The notes under the pieces were generated by a model, which made no database searches, was not told the DNA's origin, and saw nothing but the letters and a program-made list of their open reading frames with translations. Below are positions 19,401 to 34,400 of a stretch of DNA of 64,000 nt, one piece after another. The stretch's first letter is position 1. Each line of letters begins with the position of its first letter. The position numbers were made by a program, and so were the translations under genes. Source of the DNA: Aridibaculum aurantiacum (lineage in GTDB: Bacteria; Bacteroidota; Bacteroidia; Chitinophagales; Chitinophagaceae); contig NZ_JAFEWC010000001.1 of the NCBI RefSeq assembly GCF_017355875.1, positions 1,116,001 to 1,180,000 of the forward strand. Reading direction: 5' to 3'.

Positions 19401-22400
19401 CACAGGGCTACAACGTATGGTACACTTGGCGCAACGTCTTTTGCTATGGGTGGAACTTCTACGCGCTGCCAGGGTGCAGGAACTGTAACGTACACAGCCA
19501 ATGCAGCTGAAGCTGTTTCCATCAGCTATAGTCTGAACGCTGCTGCTGTTACCGCAGGTAATTCAATTAATAGCGCTACTGGTGCTGTAACATATGTAGC
19601 AGGCTGGACAGGAAGTACAGTGATCACTGCTACAGCAACAGGATGTAGTGGTACAACTACTACAGCCAATCATACAGTTACCATCACACCTACGGTAGGT
19701 ACGCCTGTCTTTACATTAGGTGCTACCAGCACCCGATGCCAGGCTGCAGGAACCGTTACTTATACTGCTTCTGCTACCAATACCACTGGTATCACCTATA
19801 CGCTTGATGCGGCAAGTATTTCTGCAGGTAATACAATAGTAGCCTCAACAGGTGCAGTTACTTATGCAGCAGGATGGAGTGGAACAACAACCATAACTGC
19901 AAGTGCTGCAGGTTGTAACGGACCTGCTACATCAACACATACTGTTACCATAACACCTGTAGTTACTACACCTGTATTTGCTATGGGCGGTACGTCTACA
20001 CGTTGCCAGGGTGCAGGTACGGTTACATATACTGCAACAGCAAACAATACAACCGGCATCACCTATAGCTTAGATGCTGCCAGTGTATCTGCAGGTAATA
20101 CAATAGTTGCTTCAACAGGAGCTGTTACCTACGCAGCAGGTTGGAGTGGTACAACAACGATCACTGCAAGTGCCGCAGGTTGTAGCGGTCCACGCACGGC
20201 CATTCATACAGTAACCGTTACACCAACAGTTGGTGCACCTGTGTTTACAGCAGGAGCAAGTTCAACTCGTTGTCGTGGTGCGGGCACTACTACTTATGCT
20301 GCTACTGCTACAAATAGTACAGGAATTACCTATAGCCTTGATGCAGGAAGTATCAGTGGCGGTCTAACAATAGACGCAAATACCGGTGCTGTAACTTTTA
20401 CAGCAGGATGGATGGGTACTACAACTGTTACCGCAAGTGCTACAGGTTGTAATGGACCACGTACCTCTACTCATACCATTACTACTAATGGTGCAGTTAC
20501 CTCACCCGTTTTTGCAATGGGTGCCACCAGCACACGTTGCCAGGGCGCAGGTAGTATTACTTATTCAGCTACTGCTACTAACACTACCGGAATTACCTAC
20601 AGCCTGGATGCAGCAAGTATAGCCGGTGGAAATACAATTGTTTCATCTACCGGTGCAGTTACTTATGCAGCTGGATGGAGTGGCACTACCACGATCACAG
20701 CTAGTGCAGCAGGATGTTTTGGTCCTGTAACTGCTGACCACGTAGTAACAGTAACACCGACTGTTGGTACACCTGTATTTGCTGCAGGTGCTTCGTCTAC
20801 GCGTTGCCAGGGAGCAAATACTGCTACTTATACTGCCACTGCAACTAACAGTACCGGCATTACCTACAGCCTGGATGCTGCCAGCACCACTGCAGGCAAT
20901 ACTATCAACAGTTCTACAGGTGCTATCACCTTTGTAGCTGGTTGGGTAGGAACATCTACTGTTACTGCCAGTGCAGCTGGTTGTAATGGCCCACGTACAG
21001 CAACGCATACAATTACTACTACTGCTTCAGTAGCTACTCCTGTATTTGCTATGGGTGCAACATCTACCCGCTGCCAGGGTGCAAATACAGTTACTTATGC
21101 TGCCACAGCTGCTAACAGTACCAGCATTGTCTACAGCCTCGATGCTGCCAGCATCGCAGCCGGAAATACCATCAATTCAGCTACCGGTGCAGTTACTTAT
21201 GTAGCTGCTTATACCGGTACATCCATCATTACAGCTACAGCTAATGGTTGTAATGGTCCAACCACGGCTTCACACACAGTAACAAGTACACTTTCTGTTA
21301 CCACACCTGTATTTGCCAGCGGCGCATCCTCTACAAGATGCCAGGGTGCGGCAACGGTAACTTATGCTGCTTCTGCCAACAATACAACCGGTATCACTTA
21401 CTCGCTGGATGCAGCAAGTATAACGGGCGGCAACACCATCAACACAACAACCGGTGCAGTAACCTATGCAGCAGGCTGGAGTGGAACTACCATCATCACA
21501 GCCAGTGCGGCGGGATGTAATGGTCCTGCTACTGCTACTCATACCGTGACAGTAACTGCTACTGTAGGTGCTCCTGTATTTGCAATGGGCACATCATCTA
21601 ATAAGTGCCAGGGTGCAGAAACAGTGACATATACAGCTACAGCTACTACCTCTACCGGTATCAGCTATAGCCTGGATAATATGAGTTTGCTCGCAGGAAA
21701 TACTATTAATTCTGCAACGGGTGCAGTAACGTATACTGCATTGTGGAATGGTACTTCTACCATTACAGCTACAGCTACAGGATGTAATGGCCCAAGATCA
21801 TCTACCCATACTGTTACTGTTTCAGCTTATGTAGGTAGCCCGATTTTCTTAGCCGGCGAAACATCTACACGCTGCCAGGGCGCAGGTACTGTTACCTATA
21901 CAGCTACAGCTACCAGTACTACAGGTGTTACATACAGTCTTGATGGTGCAAGTTTAGCCGGAGGTAATACTATTAATTCATCAACCGGTGCTGTAACCTT
22001 CACTGCAGGCTGGTCAGGAACTAGCGTGATCACAGCAAGTGCTGCTGGTTGTGCCGGACCTACCACCGCTTCACATACGGTAACTATCACACCTACTGTA
22101 GGTACACCTGTATTTGCATCGGGTAGCATTTCTACCAGGTGCCAGGGTGCAGGTACAATTACTTATTCTGCTTCTGCTACCAATTCTACTGGTATCACTT
22201 ATTCAATAGATGGTACAAGTGCGGCTGCAGGTAATACTATCAATTCGAGCACAGGTGCAGTTACCTATGTTTCTACTTACAGCGGTACTTTAATAATAAC
22301 AGCAAGTGCTGCTGGTTGTAACGGCCCACGTACTGCTACACATACGGTTACAATTACACCAACTGTAGGTACACCGGTATTTGCTGCAGGCACTACATCT

Positions 22401-25400
22401 ACACGATGCCAGGCTGCAGGTACTGTAACTTATACTGCTACTGCTACCAGCAATACAGGCATTTCTTACAGCCTGGATGCAGCCAGTTTAGCAGCGGGTA
22501 ATACAATCAATAACAATACAGGTGCGGTAACATTTACTGCAGCATGGACAGGAGCGTCAACCATTACGGCTACAGCTACTGGTTGTAACGGCCCTTCTGC
22601 CTCTAGCCATACCGTTACCACTACACCATTAGTAGGTACACCTGTTTTTGCATTGGGTGCTACATCAGATCGTTGCCAGGGAGCCGGTACAGCTACATTT
22701 ACTGCTACGGCTACCAATGCTACTGGTATAACTTATAGCCTGGATGGTACAAGTGCGGCTGCAGGTAATACCATTAATACTTCTACAGGTGTAGTAACAT
22801 TTATAGCAGGGTGGAGTGGTAATTCAACCATTACTGCAACTGCATCAGGATGTGGTGGTACACGTTCAGCAACGCATGTAGTTACTACCATTGCTACTGT
22901 AGGTACGCCGATATTTTCGATGGGTGCAAGCTCTACCCGCTGCCAGGGTGGAAACAGTGTTACTTATTCTGCAACAGCAACCACTACTACAGGTATTACC
23001 TATTCATTGGATGGTGCAAGCTTGTCAGGCGGTAATACTATTAATGCTGCTACGGGTGAAGTAACTTATTCAGCTAATTGGAGCGGTACTACTACCATTA
23101 CAGCAAGTGCTGCCGGTTGTAATGGTCCAAGAACAGCCACTCATACTGTGACCGTAACACCTACTGTAGGTACTCCTACATGGACTAATGGAGATGTTAC
23201 ACATCGTTGTGCTGCTGCGCAAAACAACCAGAACTTTTCGGCAACATCTACCAGCTCTACCGGTATGAGTTATAGTTTAGATGCTACAAGTCTTGCAGGT
23301 GGTGTAACCTTAAATACATCTAACGGAAGGATAAGTTTTCCTGCATCCTGGATAGGAACTTCTTACCTGACCGCAACAGCAACAGGATGTAACGGACCCG
23401 TATCAGCAGTGCATACCATCATCACTTATGGTACCATGACTGCTCCTGTATTTGCTATGGGAACTAGTTCCACCCGTTGCTCTGGTGCAGGTACGGTTAC
23501 TTATACAGCAACAGCAGCACAATCTGTTTCTATATCTTATAGCTTAAATGCTGCGGCTCTTACTGCAGGTAACACCATCAATTCATCTACAGGTGAAGTT
23601 ACTTATGTAGCCGGTTGGATAGGAACTACAGTAATAACTGCAACCGCTACAAGTTGTAGTAATGCTACACTTTCATCTTCTCATACTGTAACCATCACAC
23701 CAATGGTTAGTGCTCCTGTGTTTGCCTCTGGAGCATCCTCTACACGATGCCAGGGCGCGGGAACAGTTACTTATTCCGCAACTGCTGCTAACAGTACCAG
23801 CATTACCTACGCATTAGATGCAGCTAGCCTTGCAGGTGGAAACACCATCAACTCAGCTACAGGTGCTGTAACCTTTGCTGCAGGATGGGCGGGTAATAGT
23901 ACCATCACTGCAACAGCCTCTGGTTGTGGTGCTACTGCATCTTCTGCACATACTGTGGTAACTACTCCTACAGTGGGTACACCTGTATTTGCTTCAGGTG
24001 CTTCTTCTACACGGTGCCAGGGCACTGGTACAGTAACTTATACAGCCACAGCTACTAATACTACAGGAATTACATACGCATTAGACGCAGCAAGCATTTC
24101 AGGCGGCAATACAATCAATACTACTACAGGTGCTGTAACATATGCAGCAGGGTGGAGTGGTACTACAACAATCACTGCAAGTGCAGCTGGTTGTAATGGT
24201 CCCCGTACAGCTAGCCATGTAGTAACGGTAACACCAACAGTGGGTGTGCCTGTGTTTACAGCAGGCGCTATTTCTAGCAGGTGTAATGGAGCGGGCACAG
24301 TAGTATATTCTGCAACTGCAACCAATAGCACAGGTATTACATACTCGCTTGATGTTGCAAGTAGTGCTGCGGGTAATACCATAGATGCTTCTACAGGACA
24401 AGTAACCTATGCAGCGGGATGGAGTGGTACTACAACCATCACAGCAAGTGCTGCGGGATGTAATGGTCCACGCACAGCTACACATACAGTTACTGTTAAT
24501 GGTTCAGTTACTACGCCTGTATTCACTTCAGGAGCTTCATCTACGCGGTGCCAGGGTGCTACAACAGTTACTTATACTGCTAATGCTCTCAACACTACCG
24601 GAATAACTTATTCTTTGGATGCTGCAAGCATCAGCGGCGGCAATACCATTAATACAGCAACAGGAGCAGTGACTTTTGCTACAGGCTGGACAGGAACAAG
24701 TACCATTACAGCAAGTGCTGCCGGTTGTTCAGGTCCAAGAACCTCAACACATACTGTTACCACAACGCCTACTGTTGGCACACCTGTGTTTACAATGGGT
24801 GCATCATCTACGCGCTGCCAGGGCACAGCAACAGTAACCTATGCCGCTACCGCTACCAACACTACCGGCATTACGTATAGCCTTGATGCAGCGAGCATCT
24901 CAGGCGGCAACAGTATCAATGCTGTTACAGGTGCAGTAACTTATGTAGGAAGCTGGACAGGAACATCTACAATCACTGCAAGTGCTGCCGGTTGTAACGG
25001 ACCTGTTACTGCAACACATACAGTGACCATCAATCCTCCTGTAGGTACACCTGTCTTTGCAATGGGTGCATCATCTACACGCTGCCAGGGAGCTAACAGT
25101 ATTACTTATACAGCAACCGCTCCTTATGCTGCTACTATTTCATATTCCTTGAACAATGGTCCTTTGAATAATGGAGTTACCATCAATGCTGCAACAGGTG
25201 AAGTAACTTTCCCTGCAACATGGACAGGCAATGCAGTTGTTACGGTTACTGTTACAGGATGTGGTACTACCAGGACAACCAATCACACTGTAACAACTAC
25301 TCCTTATGTAGGAACACCTGTTTTTGCAGCAGGCGCTACTTCTAATCGTTGCCAGGGAGCAGGTACAGTTACTTATACTGCCTCTGCTACCAATACTACC

Positions 25401-28400
25401 AGTATCACTTACAGCCTGGATGCTGCAAGTATAGCTGGTGGTAATACTATTAATAGTGCTACAGGAGCTGTTACTTATACAGCAGCCTGGAGTGGTACAA
25501 CTGTAATCACAGCAAGTGCTGCAGGTTGTAGTGGCCCACGTACCAGCACCCATACCGTAATCATTAATCCTACTGTTGGAACACCTGTATTCGCATTGGG
25601 CGCATCTTCTATTCGTTGCCAGGCAAACCAAGTAGTAACTTATAGTGCAACTGCCACCAATTCTACCAGCATTACTTACAGTTTGGACGCAGCGAGTCTT
25701 GCAGCAGGATTAACTATCAATAGCTCTACAGGAGCAGTTACTTTCATAGCCAGTTATGTAGGAACATCAACTATAACAGCTACTGCCAATGGTTGTAATG
25801 GTCCTGCCAGTGCCAACCATAATGTAACCGTGTACGGACCGGTAGGAACGCCTGTTTTCTCAAGTGGTGCTTCTAGCGTAAGATGCCAGGGTGCAGAAAT
25901 AATATCTTATGCTGCTTCTGCTACCAATGCATGGGGTGGTATAACCTATTCGATTGATGCTGCAAGTGCGGCTGCGGGTAATACCATCAATGCCACTACA
26001 GGTGCCTTGACTTACGATCCTTCATGGAATGGAACAACCATTGTGACAGCATCGGCTGCAGGATGTAATGGTCCTGCTACTGCTACGCATACAATATCTA
26101 TAACACCTACCGTTGGTACACCAGTGTTTGCTAATGGAGAAACATCTATACGTTGCCAGGGTGCAGCTACTATTCAATATACTGCAACAGCTACCAACAG
26201 CACAGGTATCACTTATACGCTTGATCCTACCAGTATAACAGCGGGTAACACCATTAACTCAGGTACAGGTAGGGTAACTTTTGTAGCTGGCTGGGCTGGT
26301 ACTTCGGTAGTAACGGCAAGTGCTTCAGGATGTAATGGTCCTTCTACGGCTGCGCATTCAGTTACTGTTACACCTACTGTTGGTTTCCCTGTGTTTGCAT
26401 TGGGTACATCGTCTACAAGGTGCCAGGGAGCAGGTGTGGCAACTTATTCTGCAACAGCTACCGATGCTACTGGAATGACCTATAGCCTGGATGCTACAAG
26501 TACCGCTGCAGGTAATACCATTGATGCAGCAACAGGACAAATAACTTTCATTGCATCATGGACAGGTACTTCTACTGTTACAGCAACTGCTACAGGATGT
26601 AATGGACCAAGAAGCTCTACTCATACACTCAATACAACTCCTTCGGTTTCTAATCCTGTATTTGTTGCAGGACCAACATCCAGCCGCTGCCAGGGTGCAG
26701 GAACAGTGACAATAACTGCCACAGCTAACAACAGTACCAGCGTAAGCTATAGCTTGGATGCAGCAAGTGTATCAGCTGGAAATACCATCAATGCATCTAC
26801 CGGTGAAATAACATTCGTTTCTACCTGGACAGGCAATACTATAGTGACTGCAACTGCGCAAGGTTGTAATGGACCAGCAACTGCAGACCATATATTGGTT
26901 ACCAATCCGCCAGTAGGAACACCTGTGTTTGCTATGGGTAGTAATTCTGGTCGATGCAGGGGAGCAGCTACCATAACATATTCTGCATCGGCTACAGCTA
27001 TGTCAGGTATATCATACAGTCTTGATGGAACCAGCCTGGTAGCAGGAAACACAATTAATTCAACTACAGGTACAGTAACATGGGTTGCTGGCTGGACGGG
27101 TACTTCAACCATTACCGCAAGTGCTGCAGGATGTTCTGGACCAAGATCAGCAACGCATATTGTGATGACAACCGGTCCTGTTTCTACTCCTGTTTTTTCA
27201 GCTGGCGCTACTTCTACTCGTTGCCAGGCAGCCGGTACTGTTACTTATACTGCTACTGCCACCAATACTTCAGGTATTACTTATAGTCTTGATGGTGCAA
27301 GCTTAGCAGCAGGCAATACCATTGTCGCTTCTACAGGTGCAGTTACCTATGCTGCAGGATGGAACGGAACAACAATTATCACTGCAAGTGCCGCTGGTTG
27401 CGAAGGCCCGAGAACAGCTACACATACTGTAACAGTAACAGCCAATGTGGGTGTGCCGGTATTTGCAAGAGGTACAAGTTCTACGCGTTGCCAGGCAGGT
27501 GGTACAGTTAGTTATTCAGCAACTGCCACTTCTTCTACAGGCATCAGTTATTCGTTGGATAATACAAGTATTGCAGGAGGAAACTCTATCAATTCAGCAA
27601 CTGGTGTAGTAACTTTTTCAGCTGGCTGGACTGGTACTTCTGTAATCACGGCTACAGCTTCCGGATGTGGAGGACCTACAACTTCTACTCATACCGTTAT
27701 TACATTACAAACCGTTACTGCGCCCATCTTTGCTCTTGGTGCTACTTCTGAAAGATGCCAGGGTGCAGGTACAGTAACCTATACTGCATCCGCTAATCAT
27801 TCTACAGGAATCACATATAGCATAAACGCAGCTGCCACATCAGCGGGTAATACCATAGATCCAACTACTGGTGTATTGACCTATGCTGCAGGATGGATTG
27901 GTGACATCATCATTACAGCTTCTGCTGCTGGTTGTAACGGACCTGCGCTATCATCGCACACGGCTACTACTCGTGGTGCAGTAGGTACACCTGTATTTTC
28001 AATGGGTACTAGTTCTACACGTTGCCAGGGAGGAGGTGTATTTAACTATACAGTGAATGCACCTTATAGTACCGGGCTTTCTTTCTCATTAGATGCAATT
28101 AGCTTAACCGCTGGAAATACGATCAATGCTGCTACTGGTTCCATCTCCTTTGTTCCTCAATGGAGTGGTACTTCTACCATTACTGTTACAGCCAGTGGAT
28201 GTAGCGGACCGGTTTCAGCTACACATGACCTTACTACCATTGCTACAGTAGGTCTGGTTACTTTCAACCAAGGTCCTACATCAACACGTTGCCCTGGCGC
28301 AGGTACGGTAAGCTATGCAGCTACAGCAAGTAGTTCTAATGGCATTTCATACGCATTAGATAACGAAAGTTTGGCTGGCGGAGTGACAATCAATCCGGCA

Positions 28401-31400
28401 ACAGGTGTGGTAACTTATCCTGCTGAATGGTTTGGTACTTCTATTGTTACTGCCATTGCATCAGGATGTAATGGACCTTCAGTTGGTACACATACTGTAA
28501 CTACGTATGGTATATTGGGCAATCCTTCATTCTCCTTCGGACCTACATCTACCAGGTGTCGTGGAGTTGGTACGGTAGCATATATTGCTTCTGCACCTAA
28601 TAACTTTGGCCTGGTGTATAGCCTGGACGCAGCAAGCCTTGCGGCTGGTAATAGCATTAATAGTGCTACTGGTGCTGTTAGCTTTGTTTTAGGCTGGAGT
28701 GGTACTTCAGTGATAACGGTAACAGCAATGGGATGTCCTGGTAACCGCACTGCCACACACACAGTAACTACTACACCAAACACGTGTGCGGTAACGATGA
28801 TTGCGAACACTACGGTGAAAACAATTCCTAAAGGATCTATTCTTGTAAATACAGGTATTGTACCGCAAACAGGTGCCAATGCATTGAAGCCTTATGGTCT
28901 TGTGCACGAACTGCTGCGAAATAACATCCCGGTAGAGTGGGTATACAACCAGTCGAAGATCAAAGATGGGGTTGACCTGGTGCACAATAACGTGGTGTAC
29001 AGGGCAGGTGTTTTCATCATCAATGAAGAATTCCTGGCGCCAAATATCATGGCCATCATCAACAACTGGGCGAGCCAGGGTGTTATCATCAATACTGCGG
29101 TAAGCGATTTCAATGTAGAAGTAATTCACACACTGAAGACAGCGCCAACATGGATGATAGATGAATCTCAAACTATCATTGGCAGAAAATATTTCGAATT
29201 CTCGGGCATTCCAAACTCAGCCTGGACAGGAATAGCTCCGGCTAATCTTAATAACTGTCATGACATTTTTGTGCTGCCACATGCTGATGCATCGTGGGAG
29301 AGACACCAGAACATGTATTACTGGAACGAGACCTACAAAGGAAACATCTGGGTAGGTTGTTATGCAGCTTCAGGGCTGGAGAACTTGTACGGACCTGACA
29401 GGAACGATCCTACCAAGACCATCAAGATGAACTTCCTGATGAAGGATGGCCCGGCGCTTGGACAAGTAGCTGTACCATTTACCAGACATCAGAATGCGTC
29501 TCCGCCATTCCAGTACAACTATTCTGGTTTCCCTATCATGCAGTTCATGGGTAAAACAGATAATGCGCATATGAATGGTCCGCAGACCATCTACCTGCCT
29601 CACAAGCAGGGCGGGTGGAGACCATCTACATTTATAGGTGTATACGACCCTACGCAGAAGAACATACCACAGATAAGTAATGGTGAAGCTGCAGCAATTG
29701 CCTTTGGTCGTGCATTTGGCGATGACCAGCGTGGTTGGGTAATGTATACTTCAGGTCACCATATAGCCAATGGTACCACACCAGAGGAAGTAGCGGCAAC
29801 AAGGTCGTTCCTGAACTTTAGCTTCTTTAGCTTACGCGAAAAGAAACCTTCGGTAATGGCAGGTGGTATACAGTCAAGTGTGTTCTCAGGGCAGGTAATG
29901 TCGTTAACAGCATTCGCCTCATCGCAGGATATCAATCCAACCTTTACCTACCAATGGGTATCATCGTGCGGAGGTAGTTTCTCTGATCCAACCGGGTCTA
30001 CTACAACCTTCAATGCACCAAGTGTAACAACAGAAACAAGGTGCCTGATCACTTGTATCATTACTGATAACTGTGGCAGGAAAGCATTTGATACAAGAGG
30101 TATCACTTTGTATCCAAATCCACGTCCACCAGTGTGTGCGCCGGATGTAGCAGTTCTTCCGAATTGCGACGGAAGCACCACGCTGAATGTACTGGCAAAT
30201 GATTCTGATCCTGATGGTGGTGCACTGTCGGTGATGTTGATAGGAAATGGCAGCCAGGGAACCTTTGTGAACAATGGTGATGGTACGGTAACGTATACAC
30301 CACATGGAGCTTTCACTGGTTCTGACCAGATATCTTATAGAGTAACAAATCCTAACGGTTTGAGCTGTACCAGCACCATCACCGTTACAATGAATAATAT
30401 AGATGCTTATGGATGTCGCCCGCATGAGTTCTATACAGTAGTAGGAACCATTAACGCCATGCGTGCAACACCAGTAGGAAACAACCTGGCAGTTAACATG
30501 CCGGCATCGCTCGGCGACCCGGATGGTATACCAGGTGATGGAACAACCTATACAACCTTTGGCAATAGAAACAATGTGGTCAATTATACATTGTCGCAGG
30601 TTATTCCTGCTACAGATACCTTATGGTTTTATGTAGATGGAACTACAGGTGGACAGTTTACTGTAAGTCGTAGTACAGACAGTATTAACTGGACAAACCC
30701 TGTGACTTATACGGTTAATGCTGCTGATGATTTTCTTGAAGCAAGAGCGAAGGCTTATATAGTAACTGCGGGTGTAAGGTGGGTCAAAGTAACAATTCCT
30801 GCCACAACGGTTCAGATAGATGCGATGCAATACAATCTACGTAGTTGTGTGAGTGCAAACCCTGTAGCGGATCACGATGAAGTAGCTACATTGGAAGATG
30901 TACCTGTAACTATAGAGGTGGATGCGAACGATTATGACCCGCAGGGTAAGGAGCTTTATGTTACCAGTATAGTTGAACAACCACTTGTAGGCAAGGTTTC
31001 CATTAACCTTGATAATACCATAACCTACCTGAACCTGAAAGACCAGATTGGTAGCGGTGTTGACTCATTTACATACCGGATTTGTAATAGTGCAGGACTA
31101 TGTGCTAATGCTACCGTGGTAGTGAGAATAGCTGCCGATGGTTGCGGACCTGGTGCATACAAACCTGTTACGTATTCTACTTATACCATTGCGCTAAACC
31201 CCGTAATGGATACTTACCTGAACAATGATGGTAACAGGGGAACCTCTAACTCTATCATAGTTAAAGGAAGAAACGGATCAATCCACAGGGGCTTGTTGCA
31301 GTTCAATATGGCGGGCATACCAGCCAATGCAATTGTTGACCAGGCGGTGCTCAGGCTCTACCAAACAGCAGGACCAACCAGTGAGGCGGTAAAAATACAC

Positions 31401-34400
31401 CGCGTTACCAGACAGTGGAATGAAACATCGGCCACGTGGAGTGCTGCTACAGCAACCACCAACTGGACTACTGCGGGTGGTGACTTCAACAGTACCATTG
31501 TGGCATCGAACTACTTGTATGGTAATAACCCTGCTTACAAGAATTTCAACATCAGGTCGGTGGTGCAGGATTGGGTTACTGGTAACTTCGCTAATTATGG
31601 TGTAATGCTTACAAGGAACCCTGAAGGTTCGGGTACTAAAGAATTCATCTTTAACTCAAGAGAGGCAGGTTCTAACAGGCCGATGCTACTGATCAGTTAC
31701 AGGGTGCCGCTGGCATGTACAGCTATACCTGCTTATGCACCGCTGGCTATGCCTGATACAACCACCACCAATTCTGTTACACCAGTTACCATACGTGTTA
31801 CTCAGAATGACTATGACTATAACAATACAGGTCTTTCGGTAGAACTAATGACAACCACAACTAGCCATGGTGGTACCTTAACAAAGTCGGGCAACTCGGT
31901 AATCTATACGCCGCCGGCAACCAATCCTGCTTTCAACGGAGTAGATACTTTCTGCTACAGGGTAAGCAGTGGTAACCTGTGGGATACATCAAGAGTATTC
32001 ATCAATGTGCTGAATGCGAAGCCACGTGCGGTAGCAGATAGTTTTGCAATCCTGTCAAACACCGTTTCTACACCTTCATCTTTCTCTGGTGGAAACATAC
32101 GTGTAAATGATAGCGATCCGGAAGCTTCTACACTATCACTACCTGTGATTGTGAAGACACCGAAGAATGGTGTAGCTACCATTTCGGCAACCGGTACTTT
32201 GTCTTATACACCAAACGTGAACTTCATTGGCCGCGACACAGTGTGGTATTCGATTACAGAGAACACAGCTACCAGTTGTTCGTTGCTGAAGGATACTGCA
32301 ATGGTGATCATGATTGTGAACAACAGGCCACCGGTTTCTACAGCAGATAGCTATACCATTAATGCATGTGAGGCTACAGAGATCAGCCCGCTGCTAAATG
32401 ATATGGATCCTGAATTTGGTGTGCTGCGTATAGAGATTGTTACACAACCATCAACAGGTGTGGCGGAATTGACGAACAATAATTCGCAGATACTTTATAT
32501 ACCACCGGCAGGAGTTAATAACGCAGTTACCTCATTTACCTATAGAGCTTGTGATAATCAAAATCCATCGCTTTGTGGTAACACGGTCACAGTCTCTCTT
32601 ACCATTCGACCTATGCCAACCGTGAACAATGCACCGGTTACGGTAAGAGATACGTTCAGAACGGATATGGGTGCGCTGCTGTACGCGGATGTACTGACAA
32701 ATGACTCAGATCCTGATGGCCATGAATTTAAACTGCCGGTAGATGTGGTAACACAGCCGGTACATGGTACAGTAGTGCCAATGGAAAATGGTTTGATGTT
32801 GTACACACCAAACCCTACTTACTACGGTATCGATAGTTTCCAGTACCGGATCACAGACAGTATCATAACGCTGAATGGCTGTCCGCCACCAGCATCATTA
32901 AGTGCTACTGAATGGGCTATCATCATTGTACAGGATGCACCGATTGCTACCTGGGAACGAGTGGCTACTGGCAGGGGAGTACCAGTTATTATCAATGTAT
33001 TGGACAATGATATTTTTGGCGCACACGGTCCAAGAACAGGAAGGATTGCAATAGCAATGTCACCATCAAGGGGTGCAAGTGAAGTGCTCAACAACGGATC
33101 ATCTACCCAGGCTGGAAATACAATACGTTATACACCTCAAAACGGTTTCTCTGGGTTGGATTCACTCATTTACCTGATATGCGATAACAAGAATACCTGT
33201 GACACCGCGATAGTATATATATGGGTAGGTGCAGACTCTGATAGCGATGGCGTGCCTGACGAGATAGATATAGATGATGACAATGACGGTATACCGGATT
33301 ATGTAGAGGTTTGCGGGGCAGGTGCTACCGGCTTCTCGTGTACGCCAAATGGCTCAGATCCTTCTGCGGATGATGATGGAGATGGTGTCATCAATTACAA
33401 AGACGCCAAGTGGTGTGTACTGAATTCAGCAGGCACATGTGCCTTCCTGGATACTGATGGAGATGGTGTACCAGATTACCTGGATAAGGATAGTGACAAT
33501 GATGGTATACCAGATGTTATAGAGGCGTTGGGTGTAGATGCAAATGGTGATGGTATCATTGACAACTTCTGCGATAGGGATGGCGATGGTTTATCAGATA
33601 ATGTAGATGCCAATCTTTCTGGCGCAGCCAACAGTGGCCAGGGATTAGGAGCACCTGATTTTGATAACGATGGTATACCTAACTCTAAAGATTTGGATAG
33701 TGATAATGATGGTATTCCAGACATTGTAGAAGCTTACGCTATTGATGCCAACAATGATGGCAGGGTAGACAATTTTGTAGATAATGATGGAGACGGTTGG
33801 AGTAACCAGTATGACGGCGATGCCAACGGAGACTTTATTGTAGAAAACCTGCAAGGTGTACTTATTCTTACAGCACCGCAAGACTATGGAGGAGACTGCA
33901 TGCTACCGCTGAATGGAAGAGCTACCTGTTATACACTTAGAGGAAATGCAGATAATCATGGATATCCAAACTTCATAGACTTGGATAGTGATGGAGATGG
34001 CATAACAGATGCAACAGAAAGTGGCATTACCGCAACCAGCTACAACCGTGGAATGGTTACCGGCTGTACGCTGGCGAATGGATGGTGTTCTTCAGTACGT
34101 GCATTAAATTTTTTATTGCTCAGGAACACCGACACACATGGCAGACCAGATGTGTATGATATAGACTCAGACAATGACGGTATAACCGATAATGTGGAAG
34201 CACAACCAACCAGCAGTTATATAGTTCCTACAGATGTGGACACGGATGGTGATGGGCTGGTGAATGTATACGACTTCTTCAACGGCATTGGTGGAAACGG
34301 ATTGACACCGTATGATCATGATGCTGATGGTGTGCCTGATTACCGTGATACAGATACGGATAATGATGGAGCACCTGATAGGAATGAAGGCGACATGCGT

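Noticed and set aside
14343-28781. Periodic repeats suggestive of a CRISPR array
   Set aside because: Units are 267 bp, in frame and coding, with no constant short repeat separated by unique spacers.
30621-33881. Many minus-strand frames under the C-terminal part of the giant gene
   Set aside because: They overlap an uninterrupted, domain-rich frame and have no start signals or homology.
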